Below, piece after piece: positions 1 to 6,044 of a stretch of 7,806 nt of DNA; the stretch's first letter is position 1, and every line of letters begins with the position of its first letter. The position numbers were made by a program, and so were the translations under genes. Location: NCBI GenBank assembly GCA_900554845.1, contig USIY01000094.1:1-7806 (forward strand), given 5' to 3'. A model generated the notes under the pieces. That model was not told the origin of the DNA, made no database searches, and saw nothing but the letters and a program-made list of their open reading frames with translations. The DNA is from an uncultured Bacteroidales bacterium (GTDB taxonomy: Bacteria > Bacteroidota > Bacteroidia > Bacteroidales > Muribaculaceae).

Positions 1-1803
1 GTAGACGTTACCGAACTCATACATGCGCAGGTTGGCCGAACGGCGCTTGATGTTGCGCTCAAGCGACTCCAGTCCGCCGAACAACAACGTCTGGCGCATC
101 ACGCCGAGCTCGCTGCTCAACGGATTCATCACCTTGACGCAACGCTCCGGACTCATCTGCTCCAGTCCTTCGTAATGCGCCAATGACGTCAGCGAATTGT
201 TCATGATCTCCGAGAAACACTGGGCCGTGAGCTGATTGCTGACAATCTGCTGCATCTCGTTGCTGAGATCTGTGTCCTGAGGCTGCGACAGAGCGATGGT
301 GGTGCGCTCGGGAATGGGGATGTTGTTGTATCCGTAGATACGGAGCACTTCCTCCACCACGTCGCAAGGACGGGTCACGTCCACACGGTAGGTGGGAACC
401 ACCAGATGCAGAACGTCGGGATCCGGGGTTTCCGTAACCGCGAACTCCAAAGCACGGAGTATCGTTATTACAAGCTCGCGGGGAATTTCATAACCGATAA
501 GACGAGAACAATAGTCGAGCGAGAAATCCAGTTCGGCGGCCATTACGGGTTCCGGATAGACATCCACAATGTCACCGCAGACTTCACCTCCGGCGAGTTC
601 CTGAATCAGGACCGCGGCCAGACGGGCTGCGTATGTCGTGATCATCGGGTCGGTGCCGCGTTCATAACGGAAGGACGCGTCCGTGGAGAGTCCGTGACGA
701 CGCGCCGTGCGCCGTATACGCGTGGGATTGAACCACGCGCTTTCGATGAACACATCGGTCGTGGCCTCGGTCACACCGGAGTCCAGGCCGCCGAACACAC
801 CGGCTATGCACATGGGCTTCTCGGCATCGCATATCATCAGGTCCGCGGAGTCAAGTTTACGCTCAACGCCGTCAAGAGTGGTGAACGAGGTGCCTTCGGG
901 ACATGTGCGCACCACTATTTCCTCACCTTTTACATGTTTGAGATCGAAACAATGCAACGGTTGGCCGATACCAAGCAGTATGAAATTGGTTATATCGACT
1001 ATATTGTTTATCGGGCGCTGTCCCGTGGCCGTGAGCAGATCCTTGAGCCATTGCGGTGATTCGGCAACCTTCACGTTGCGGATAGTGACGCCGGAATAAC
1101 GGGGACATCCCTGACGGTCCTCAACGGTGACTTTCACGGCTCCGTCGGGTCGGTCCACATGGAAAGCGGATACGTCAGGCACATTGATTTCGGGATATTC
1201 CGCGGCTTTCTGTCCGGCCGCGATCTCGCACCATTGCTTTGCCTTTATGTCGCGGGCCACGCCGTAATGGCTTGCGGCGTCCACACGGTTGGGCGTCAGT
1301 TCCACTTCCAGACAGTAATCGCTGCTGAGGTTGAAGTACTCGGCGGCGGGCGTCCCGGGCGCTATTCCGTCGGGAAGCACCATGATTCCGTCATGGCTCG
1401 TGCCGAGGCCAAGTTCGTCCTCGGCGCATATCATTCCGTTTGACTCGACGCCACGGATCTTGGATTTCTTCATTTTAATCTCCTTGTCGCCGTCGTAAAA
1501 GACGGTTCCGAGGGTAGCGACCACGACAGTCTGGCCCGCGGCCACATTGGGAGCGCCGCACACTATGTCAAGAGGCGCTTCACCGCCGACGTCGACAGTC
1601 GTGACATGCAGATGGTCGGAATTAGGGTGCGGCTCGCAGGTAAGCACCTTCCCCACGACTACGCCGCGGAGACCGCCGCGTATGCTTTCAACTTCCTCGA
1701 CCGTATCGCATTCCAGACCCGTCGAGGTCAACAAAGCCGCCAGTTCACGCGGCTCCCGGTCAACGGATATATACCGCTGAAGCCATTTATAAGATATATT
1801 CAT
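1..1803 (-). CDS. pheT: Phenylalanyl-tRNA synthetase beta subunit, C-terminus cut by window edge
   Basis: Beta chain of the alpha2/beta2 enzyme that charges tRNA-Phe in the cytosol. The ATG is at 1803-1801 (MNISYKWL...) and the frame stays open for 601 codons to base 1. Bacteroidales PheT is roughly 820 residues, so the last quarter, including the anticodon-binding FDX-ACB domain, lies outside. Visible parts: the N-terminal EMAP-like tRNA-binding fold with CEPHPNSDHL at residues 56-65; the B3/B4 editing region in the middle; the signature HGLSTDASFRYERGTDP at 370-386; and the B5 end VPTYRVDVTRPCDVVEEVLR at 469-488. In that last motif D475, D481, E484 and E485 have the spacing of the family's Mg2+ ligands. 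The frame is uninterrupted and no key motif is missing. It is transcribed divergently from the channel gene, from a promoter about 30 bp upstream. No tRNA-dependent leader or attenuator fits in so short a leader. Identity is very secure. Confidence 0.97.
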   Translation of the reverse strand, partial: MNISYKWLQRYISVDREPRELAALLTSTGLECDTVEEVESIRGGLRGVVVGKVLTCEPHPNSDHLHVTTVDVGGEAPLDIVCGAPNVAAGQTVVVATLGTVFYDGDKEIKMKKSKIRGVESNGMICAEDELGLGTSHDGIMVLPDGIAPGTPAAEYFNLSSDYCLEVELTPNRVDAASHYGVARDIKAKQWCEIAAGQKAAEYPEINVPDVSAFHVDRPDGAVKVTVEDRQGCPRYSGVTIRNVKVAESPQWLKDLLTATGQRPINNIVDITNFILLGIGQPLHCFDLKHVKGEEIVVRTCPEGTSFTTLDGVERKLDSADLMICDAEKPMCIAGVFGGLDSGVTEATTDVFIESAWFNPTRIRRTARRHGLSTDASFRYERGTDPMITTYAARLAAVLIQELAGGEVCGDIVDVYPEPVMAAELDFSLDYCSRLIGYEIPRELVITILRALEFAVTETPDPDVLHLVVPTYRVDVTRPCDVVEEVLRIYGYNNIPIPERTTIALSQPQDTDLSNEMQQIVSNQLTAQCFSEIMNNSLTSLAHYEGLEQMSPERCVKVMNPLSSELGVMRQTLLFGGLESLERNIKRRSANLRMYEFGNVY

Positions 1804-1837
1804 ACTGCTTCTGCTATCTGCTTTCTGTTTCAACTTG

Positions 1838-1869
1838 CAAATTTACTAAAACTTCCCCGTATCCACAAA
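1838..1869 (-). promoter_or_regulatory. Promoter for pheT (Bacteroidota -33/-7 type)
   Basis: On the minus strand, TTTG (complement of 1866-1869) is followed after 20 bp by TAAATTTG (complement of 1838-1845), an exact match to TAnnTTTG. This is the known -33/-7 pattern of the Bacteroidota primary sigma factor. The predicted RNA start near 1832-1834 leaves a leader of about 30 nt before the pheT ATG. Confidence 0.7.
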
Positions 1870-1940
1870 TTTTGGGACCTTCCATAATTACAAGATTTTA
1901 CGTAGGCCGTCTCTGGAGAATCACGCTTCCCTCACGCAAT

Positions 1941-1972
1941 TTTGGAAATATCGAAGATATTTTATAATTTTG
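1941..1972 (+). promoter_or_regulatory. Promoter for the channel/RyR genes, very close to the start codon
   Basis: TTTG at 1941-1944 and TAATTTTG at 1965-1972 are separated by 20 bp, the same geometry as the divergent pheT promoter. The -7 box ends only 8 bp before the ATG at 1981. The predicted transcript would start around 1976-1978 and be leaderless or nearly so, unless the true start codon lies further downstream. Confidence 0.6.
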
Positions 1973-1980
1973 GTCGATAT

Positions 1981-3159
1981 ATGAGCAAAACAGAGACACG
2001 GTTCAGCCAATGGTGTTACCGGCGATGGAACCACTTCAAACTGATGCGCCGTTCGGCGGCCGCATTCTTCATATCCTCCCGATATTTGCCTGTACAGATT
2101 TTCGGTGCCATATGCTCCACATGGTGCACCATGTTCGGCGCGATATGGCTTCTGGCCCTGTGGATCCTGAGCAATATTCTTTCCAACGATCCTGCCGCAA
2201 TAAGAATCGTCGACATGATATTCAACCTGTCGATACCGACATGGATCATGTTCGAGGTTGTCAGTGTGGTGCATAAGCTGTCCCCCATTTTCAGTCTGCG
2301 GCGCCGTGAAATCAGCATCACCTGGAGCCAGATATGCATCCTCCTGGCTTTCTTGGGATGGCTCATCGCCGTACTTATTATCACAGGCCTCGACCACGGA
2401 AAAGACCTGCTGACACTGGCCATCGTGGGAAGCGTCATGGGATGGATTTTCCAAGACACCGTCAAGAACGTAGTGGCGTTCCTCTACCTCCGCATCAACA
2501 AGCTGGTGCGCATCGGCGACTGGATAATGGTGGAGCCTCGCAATATAGACGGTATGGTAAAGACCATCAGTCTCACCACCGTTACCATCGAGAACTGGGA
2601 CACCACTGTCTCCTCCTTCCCCATCCATATCCTCTATTCGGAAACCTTCAAAAACCTGCAGGGGATGCTCGACAACAAAACCCACGGACGCCGTTCGTTC
2701 ATGTCCTTCGTCATCGACTCCGGATGGATTCAACCGGTCACATCCGACGAGGCGGATAAAATAGCCGCAAAAATCGAAAAAGACCTCCGACTGCATTCCG
2801 ACGAAATCAAGAGAGTTCTCCATAAGGCCTTCGGCGCCGAGACGGAAGTGCTGAACCTTGCGTTGTTCCGGCGATACATACACCATTGGCTGATGAACAA
2901 CAGGAATTTCTCGCGGATACCGCGTCTGATAGTCCGTTTTCTGGAACCCACCGAGAACGGCATCCCAATGCAGATCTACGGATATATTACTGAAGTGTCC
3001 CTTGAATCTTTCGAATGGATACAGTCCGAGACCATCGAGCATATACTCCAGGCCATGACCTGGTTCAACCTGCGGATCTATCAGAGTCCCTCGGGCTTCG
3101 ACGCCTCCAATTCCAACGTGTACCTCACATCCAGCAGTACCCCTTACAAATATTATTGA
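1981..3159 (+). CDS. Mechanosensitive ion channel, MscS superfamily, YbdG/MscM-like
   Basis: Inner-membrane channel of 392 residues that should open under membrane tension. Hydrophobic segments lie at about 38-64, 76-98 and 113-135. A pore-lining stretch follows at about 143-172, with a G/A-rich start (AIVGSVMGWIFQDTVKNVVA) typical of MscS. The family core follows: RIGDWIMV at 177-184, then DGMVKTISLTTVTIENWDTT at 190-209 and SETFKN at 220-225. The cytosolic C-terminal half also matches the E. coli YbdG pattern: VLNL and FRRYIHHWL segments, then LEPTENGIPMQIYGY, and LRIYQSPSG near the end. I chose the ATG at 1981 because it follows the promoter. A TTG at 1942 is in frame but lies inside the -33 box, and an ATG at 2044 (residue 22) is the main alternative. 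No Shine-Dalgarno is visible. The stop is 5 bp before the next gene, so the two are almost certainly co-transcribed. YbdG-type channels respond to milder osmotic shock than MscS; that this one does is inference. Confidence 0.92.
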   Translation: MSKTETRFSQWCYRRWNHFKLMRRSAAAFFISSRYLPVQIFGAICSTWCTMFGAIWLLALWILSNILSNDPAAIRIVDMIFNLSIPTWIMFEVVSVVHKLSPIFSLRRREISITWSQICILLAFLGWLIAVLIITGLDHGKDLLTLAIVGSVMGWIFQDTVKNVVAFLYLRINKLVRIGDWIMVEPRNIDGMVKTISLTTVTIENWDTTVSSFPIHILYSETFKNLQGMLDNKTHGRRSFMSFVIDSGWIQPVTSDEADKIAAKIEKDLRLHSDEIKRVLHKAFGAETEVLNLALFRRYIHHWLMNNRNFSRIPRLIVRFLEPTENGIPMQIYGYITEVSLESFEWIQSETIEHILQAMTWFNLRIYQSPSGFDASNSNVYLTSSSTPYKYY

Positions 3160-3164
3160 CCGAC

Positions 3165-4361
3165 ATGGGACAATTTGCCACTACGCTGTTTCAGCTCATG
3201 AAGCCTTCGGATGATTCGACTTCCGAGGGGTGGAAAAATTACAATAACGAATTGATCCGCGCCTGGTACACCGCGCGGCACTACGTGAGGACGCACATCG
3301 CGGAATGGGAAAAGCATTGGCGCGGCAACGGGAACGAAAGCTTCCGGATCGCGGTGCGCGGAGGCTCTACGCTGTCGCGTGCTCTTGTACGTCATCTGGC
3401 GCTGATGATGCACTATCCCCATTTTGACGAGGACAATCAGTCCACACGGTCAGTCATAACCATTCTTTATGAAGGGAATGCCAACTTGAGCAAGCTCAAA
3501 GGGGAAGCCCGCAAACTCATGAACCCCGACTATCTCGGCAACCTGATGAAGTACAGCGATTTCACCGTCGAGGCCCCGGACGGCAGATTCAGTCAAAAGG
3601 GATTGAGCTTCCTCGACATCGTATTCGAACTGAAGGCGGTGAAGCATTTCGAAGACCATAAAGAGGGTCTGCTTCTTCCGGATGACTCCTTGATATATAA
3701 GGATGTCAAAGCCGCACTCGGCCATATTCCGGAAGAATTCGGCGAGCGGGATGTGGAGAGAGGCATCCTTGTGAACAGCGCGTACAATTTAGGCGACACC
3801 ATCAACAACCTCCCCTCGGAGGACAACGACACTCCGGTCCGTTACAACATAGCGCTGGATTATCTGCGCGGTGTCCACAGAAAGACTCGTATTGACGACT
3901 GGAACCGAGATTTCGGACCGGACGGCAGCATTCACCCCGTCAAACTGCGCCAACGGTTGTCGAGCATCTTTTCCGGCGACACTTTCGAATCCCATATCCG
4001 CGGACTTATGAATTACTACGGCGAGATCAACTACCGGTATATGCTCAACAACGCCCGGAATATCCGATGCGCCCTGCGGGAGAATCTCAACCGACTTGCG
4101 CGGACCGAGCACGCCCGCTGGAACGCTGAAAAACTAATTTTAGGATTCCGACCCCTCAACGCCGAAGAAGCTCTGGAAGACGAGCTCGCGATGAGCCAAC
4201 GCAATTCAAGACGGAGCGCGCTAAAAAAGAGAGCGGAAGATCCGGCGCACATCGACATCGCCAGTTACCGGGATCTTAAACGTATAAATCCCCAGGACAT
4301 GAAGTACGACTGCTTCATAATCCTGGCCATTCCATACATCCTCAGGACAAATCTGAAATAA
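3165..4361 (+). CDS. Cytosolic protein with Rossmann-like N-terminal region and C-terminal RyR-like domain
   Basis: A 398-residue soluble protein with no signal peptide or membrane segment. Residues about 60-105 look like the start of a Rossmann-type nucleotide-binding fold: a beta strand and glycine loop FRIAVRGGSTLSRALVRHLA (60-79), a helix, then strand SVITILYE. The C-terminal part resembles the ryanodine receptor repeat. The first half is LARTEHARWNAEKLILGFRP at 311-330, with the E-H-x-x-W and G-F/W-R positions. The second half is HIDIASYRDLKRINPQD at 362-378, like the H-x-x-L-V-x-(F/Y)-x-x-L-x-E segment of RyR repeats. About 30 polar residues separate the halves, more than usual. RyR domains also occur in bacteria, often beside Rossmann-type (TrkA-N-like) domains. 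The start at 3165 lies 5 bp after the channel stop; the frame stays open upstream to 3015, but that would overlap the channel gene by 145 bp. Its job is unknown. From context I infer a cytosolic regulator or ligand sensor for the channel. The RyR call is by motif only and moderately sure; the Rossmann call is less sure. Confidence 0.85.
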   Translation: MGQFATTLFQLMKPSDDSTSEGWKNYNNELIRAWYTARHYVRTHIAEWEKHWRGNGNESFRIAVRGGSTLSRALVRHLALMMHYPHFDEDNQSTRSVITILYEGNANLSKLKGEARKLMNPDYLGNLMKYSDFTVEAPDGRFSQKGLSFLDIVFELKAVKHFEDHKEGLLLPDDSLIYKDVKAALGHIPEEFGERDVERGILVNSAYNLGDTINNLPSEDNDTPVRYNIALDYLRGVHRKTRIDDWNRDFGPDGSIHPVKLRQRLSSIFSGDTFESHIRGLMNYYGEINYRYMLNNARNIRCALRENLNRLARTEHARWNAEKLILGFRPLNAEEALEDELAMSQRNSRRSALKKRAEDPAHIDIASYRDLKRINPQDMKYDCFIILAIPYILRTNLK

Positions 4362-4452
4362 CCGCGCTCCACGCGTCAGATTAAGGCAATTGAATAAATT
4401 CCCTTTTTTAAGCGTTATAAACTTAAACATAGAAATATTTAATTATAGAATA

Positions 4453-5289
4453 ATGAATAAGTCAATAATTCTTACGGCCATACTTGCCGTGACACTGGGC
4501 CTGGGAGGTTGCGTGTCGAACAAGAAATACCAACAGCTGCAGTCTGAATATCAGACCACCCGCGACGGTCTGTTGCAGTGCAACACCGAGTCCAAATCGA
4601 TGACCTATGTCATCTCCGATCTGAAGAAACAGAACGAGGAGCTTAAGAAATCATTGCAGGACCTGAAGGCGACCCTGGACCAGAGCATGGCCAACAACCA
4701 GCAGGGAAACGTCAACATCGCCAAGCTGGTGGATGAAATCAATGCGAGCAACAAGTACATAAAAGAACTTATTTCCGCCAAGTCCAAGAGCGACTCGCTG
4801 AATATGGCGCTGACCAACAAGCTGACGCGCTCCCTTACCAACGACGAGCTGAAGGATGTGGACGTGAAGGTCCTGAAGGGTGTGGTCTACATCTCGCTGG
4901 CCGACAACATGTTGTTCAAGTCCGGAAGTTACGAGATCAGCAGCCGCGCCATGGAGACCCTCTCAAAAATCGCCAAGATCATCAAGGACTACTCCGATTA
5001 CGACGTGCTGGTGGAGGGCAATACGGACAATGTGCCGATCTCGCGTGAGAACATCCGCAACAACTGGGACCTTTCGGCACTTCGTGCCAGCAGCGTGGTG
5101 CAGTGCCTGCAGAACGACTTCGGCATCAATCCCTCGCGCCTCACGGCCGGAGGCCGCGGCGAGTACAACCCCATCTCCGACAACAATACCGAAGTGGGCA
5201 AGCAGCGTAACCGCAGAACCGAAATCATCATCACACCGAAACTCGACCAGTTCCTCGACCTGATCGACCAGGCGCCCAAAGAAGATTAA
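4453..5289 (+). CDS. OmpA-family lipoprotein with coiled coil (peptidoglycan-binding)
   Basis: A 278-residue envelope protein that should tie a lipid-anchored complex to the cell wall. The N-terminus is a lipoprotein signal: K3, hydrophobic 4-18, and lipobox LGGC ending at Cys20 (4510-4512). The residues after the cysteine (VSNKK) are not acidic, so a surface-export signal is not evident and the protein probably faces the periplasm. Residues about 24-125 are charged and glutamine-rich, with heptad-like spacing that suggests a coiled coil. Residues about 160-265 form the OmpA/MotB C-terminal domain: EGNTDNVPI (188-196), NNWDLSALRASSVV (203-216) and NRRTEIII (253-260). In NNWDLSALRA, D206 and R211 are the positions that bind diaminopimelate in OmpA homologues. 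I prefer ATG 4453 to the in-frame ATG at 4390, because the signal peptide begins at 4453. The 91 bp upstream are AT-rich and contain no convincing TAnnTTTG box, so it may be read partly from the channel/RyR promoter. A strong hairpin follows the stop. Confidence 0.93.
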   Translation: MNKSIILTAILAVTLGLGGCVSNKKYQQLQSEYQTTRDGLLQCNTESKSMTYVISDLKKQNEELKKSLQDLKATLDQSMANNQQGNVNIAKLVDEINASNKYIKELISAKSKSDSLNMALTNKLTRSLTNDELKDVDVKVLKGVVYISLADNMLFKSGSYEISSRAMETLSKIAKIIKDYSDYDVLVEGNTDNVPISRENIRNNWDLSALRASSVVQCLQNDFGINPSRLTAGGRGEYNPISDNNTEVGKQRNRRTEIIITPKLDQFLDLIDQAPKED

Positions 5290-5302
5290 ACCAGAACACC
5301 AG

Positions 5303-5355
5303 ATAATGACAAAAAGAAACGCATACCGTCGGCATGCGTTTCTTTTTGTCATTAT
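5303..5355 (+). terminator. Long hairpin terminator after the OmpA lipoprotein gene
   Basis: A perfect 22-bp inverted repeat pairs 5303-5324 with 5334-5355, with a 9-nt loop region that could close two further G-C pairs. The right arm contains TTTCTTTTTG and the left arm the matching A-run, so the stem could stop transcription on either strand. It begins 13 bp after the stop codon. The plus-strand gene is the obvious client. Confidence 0.8.
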
Positions 5356-5404
5356 TGCCCTACTTTTATCCATTTTTTGACACGATTAACAAAATTTCAA
5401 CAGT

Positions 5405-5440
5405 ATTTTTTCAAATAATTACCGATTTTTTGAAATTATT
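5405..5440 (+). repeat. Two near-identical 16-bp A/T repeats, 20 bp apart, upstream of a promoter
   Basis: ATTTTTTCAAATAATT (5405-5420) and ATTTTTTGAAATTATT (5425-5440) match at 14 of 16 positions with a 20-bp period, close to two helical turns. They end 11 bp before the -33 box at 5452. The same stretch holds perfect 8-bp inverted repeats (5413-5420 with 5434-5441; 5393-5400 with 5430-5437). It could be an UP-like A-tract element or an operator. The low base complexity means chance similarity is possible. Confidence 0.4.
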
Positions 5441-5451
5441 TTACAAATTGT

Positions 5452-5481
5452 TTTGAATTTAAATTTATTTTATTAATTTTG
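5452..5481 (+). promoter_or_regulatory. Promoter for the unassigned intergenic transcript
   Basis: TTTG at 5452-5455, an 18-bp spacer, then TAATTTTG at 5474-5481, an exact TAnnTTTG match. The region is extremely AT-rich, which raises the chance of random matches. However, a phased A/T repeat lies just upstream and structured sequence plus a terminator lie downstream, and both support real use. The predicted RNA start is about 5485-5488. Confidence 0.55.
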
Positions 5482-5532
5482 CCATCGAATTAAGAGTAAT
5501 TAACCATTTCGGAAACAATTACACTTAATTTA

Positions 5533-5640
5533 ATGACAAATTACCATCAGCCGGTCATGAGAGGCCGAATGTCGAAGAAAGTCTTCACGACATTTATTAA
5601 ACCGGGATTTGTCATATCGGGAGATAACACTATGCACTAA
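5533..5640 (+). CDS. Possible 35-residue small protein, unrecognised
   Basis: ATG at 5533 to TAA at 5638-5640, about 45 nt into the predicted transcript. The peptide is basic in the middle (MRGRMSKK) with a short hydrophobic stretch (VFTTFIKPGFVI) and no clear signal peptide or membrane helix. Internal ATGs at 5557 and 5569 are in frame. It is the first ATG in the predicted RNA, which is the main support. No homologue is recognised, and the ORF overlaps a stable hairpin at 5568-5594, so it may simply be a chance frame in a structured RNA. Confidence 0.2.
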   Translation: MTNYHQPVMRGRMSKKVFTTFIKPGFVISGDNTMH

Positions 5641-5858
5641 CGTTAAAAGTTTGATAGGTGTTTTTTCCGGATGGGATCCCCCACGAATCCCATTCCGGAA
5701 CTTCCAGGGAACTGAAAAGTTAGAAACCGAATACAAGCGATATTTTATCGACAATTTGTGATATGGTAATATAATAAGTTGCAGAATCTAAAATTGCAGA
5801 TGATTCTTTAATAATTTAGTCATTCAGCATAGAAAGACGTTGATCCATCCTAATTTTA

Positions 5859-5900
5859 CAAAAAAAGAGGCCGGTCGTTGAGACTCGCCTCTTTTGTTGT
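5859..5900. terminator. Intrinsic terminator, likely bidirectional, between convergent transcripts
   Basis: AAAAGAGGC (5863-5871) pairs with GCCTCTTTT (5887-5895). After one mismatch the stem extends by about 4 bp on the outside (5859-5861 with 5897-5899, plus the adjacent pair). A short inner GGTC/GACT pairing is also possible. On the plus strand the stem ends in TTTTGTTGT, and on the minus strand in TTTTTTTGT, so both directions have a U-rich tail. It suits the end of the intergenic transcript and of the leftward secreted-protein mRNA. Confidence 0.75.
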
Positions 5901-6044
5901 GTACCGGCTATCCTGTAGTCTTAAGAGGATAGGCACAGCGGACATTCCCCTACAGATGTCTCTTTAAGTTCCTTCAGGCCCTTGATAAGAAGGGTGCGTT
6001 CAAAATTGAACCGCACCCTCCCTTTAATCGTCTCTGCGAGAGCT
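5901..6044 (-). other. Structured 3' untranslated region of the secreted-protein mRNA
   Basis: No gene is seen in these 144 bp. Two further hairpins are present: CTATCCT/AGGATAG (5908-5914 with 5926-5932, 11-nt loop), and AGGGTGCG/CGCACCCT (5991-5998 with 6012-6019), extended by TTCA/TGAA with a bulged C. The second starts 26 bp after the stop codon on the minus strand and is followed by a weak TCTTATC tail, so it could be a first, inefficient terminator or a 3'-end stabiliser before the stronger terminator at 5859-5900. Confidence 0.5.

Larger units (their letters stand above)
5486..5900 (+). ncRNA. Candidate structured RNA (or small-protein mRNA), about 410 nt, no family recognised
   Basis: A promoter at 5452-5481 and an intrinsic terminator at 5859-5900 bracket a stretch with no conventional gene. 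Hairpins seen: (a) 5568-5594, with stem AATGTCG/CGACATT extended by AAGA/TCTT and a 2-nt bulge; (b) 5665-5700, with TTCCGGA/TCCGGAA (7 bp) and TGGGAT/ATCCCA (6 bp), a single bulged T and a 9-nt C-rich loop; (c) a weaker AGAATC/GATTCT stem at 5783-5807; (d) the terminator stem. The C-rich loop of (b) at 5678-5686 is an exposed candidate for base-pairing. I do not recognise 6S RNA, tmRNA, RNase P RNA, SRP RNA or a riboswitch. A 35-codon ORF lies inside and overlaps hairpin (a), so a small-protein mRNA is the alternative. The promoter, stems and terminator are seen; that this makes a functional RNA is inference. Confidence 0.4.

Noticed and set aside
406..1443. Plus-strand open frames across the left end (for example 406-1059 and 1159-1443)
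   Set aside because: They lie opposite pheT, whose motifs and unbroken frame are unmistakable.
1942..1980. TTG start at 1942 adding 13 residues to the channel
   Set aside because: That codon lies in the -33 promoter box and upstream of the predicted RNA start.
2119..2134. Perfect 16-bp palindrome ACATGGTGCACCATGT
   Set aside because: It lies within the coding sequence of a membrane segment (S-T-W-C-T-M). One such palindrome in 7.8 kb is not very improbable by chance, and nothing else marks it as a binding site.
1921..3042. A 373-codon open frame on the minus strand antisense to the channel gene
   Set aside because: It lies wholly opposite a clear MscS-family gene, has no recognisable domain and low-complexity charged composition, and has no promoter box at its start. 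It is a shadow of the real gene's codon pattern.
3015..3164. Longer N-terminus for the RyR-domain gene
   Set aside because: It would overlap the conserved C-terminus of the channel by 145 bp. The ATG at 3165 gives normal operon spacing.
4390..4452. Earlier ATG for the OmpA lipoprotein
   Set aside because: The added 21 residues would bury the lipoprotein signal that begins at 4453.
5530..5754. A 74-codon minus-strand frame in the intergenic region
   Set aside because: It needs a TTG start, shows no domain or signal, and overlaps the better-supported plus-strand transcript. No minus-strand promoter was seen near 5754.
5779..5800. Direct repeat TTGCAGA, 15-bp period
   Set aside because: Seven bases only, two copies, no link to another signal; likely chance.
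5290..6044. Possible CRISPR, tRNA or mobile-element remnant in the long gap
   Set aside because: No regularly spaced repeats beyond the two A/T copies, no cloverleaf, no terminal inverted repeats or transposase fragments were seen.
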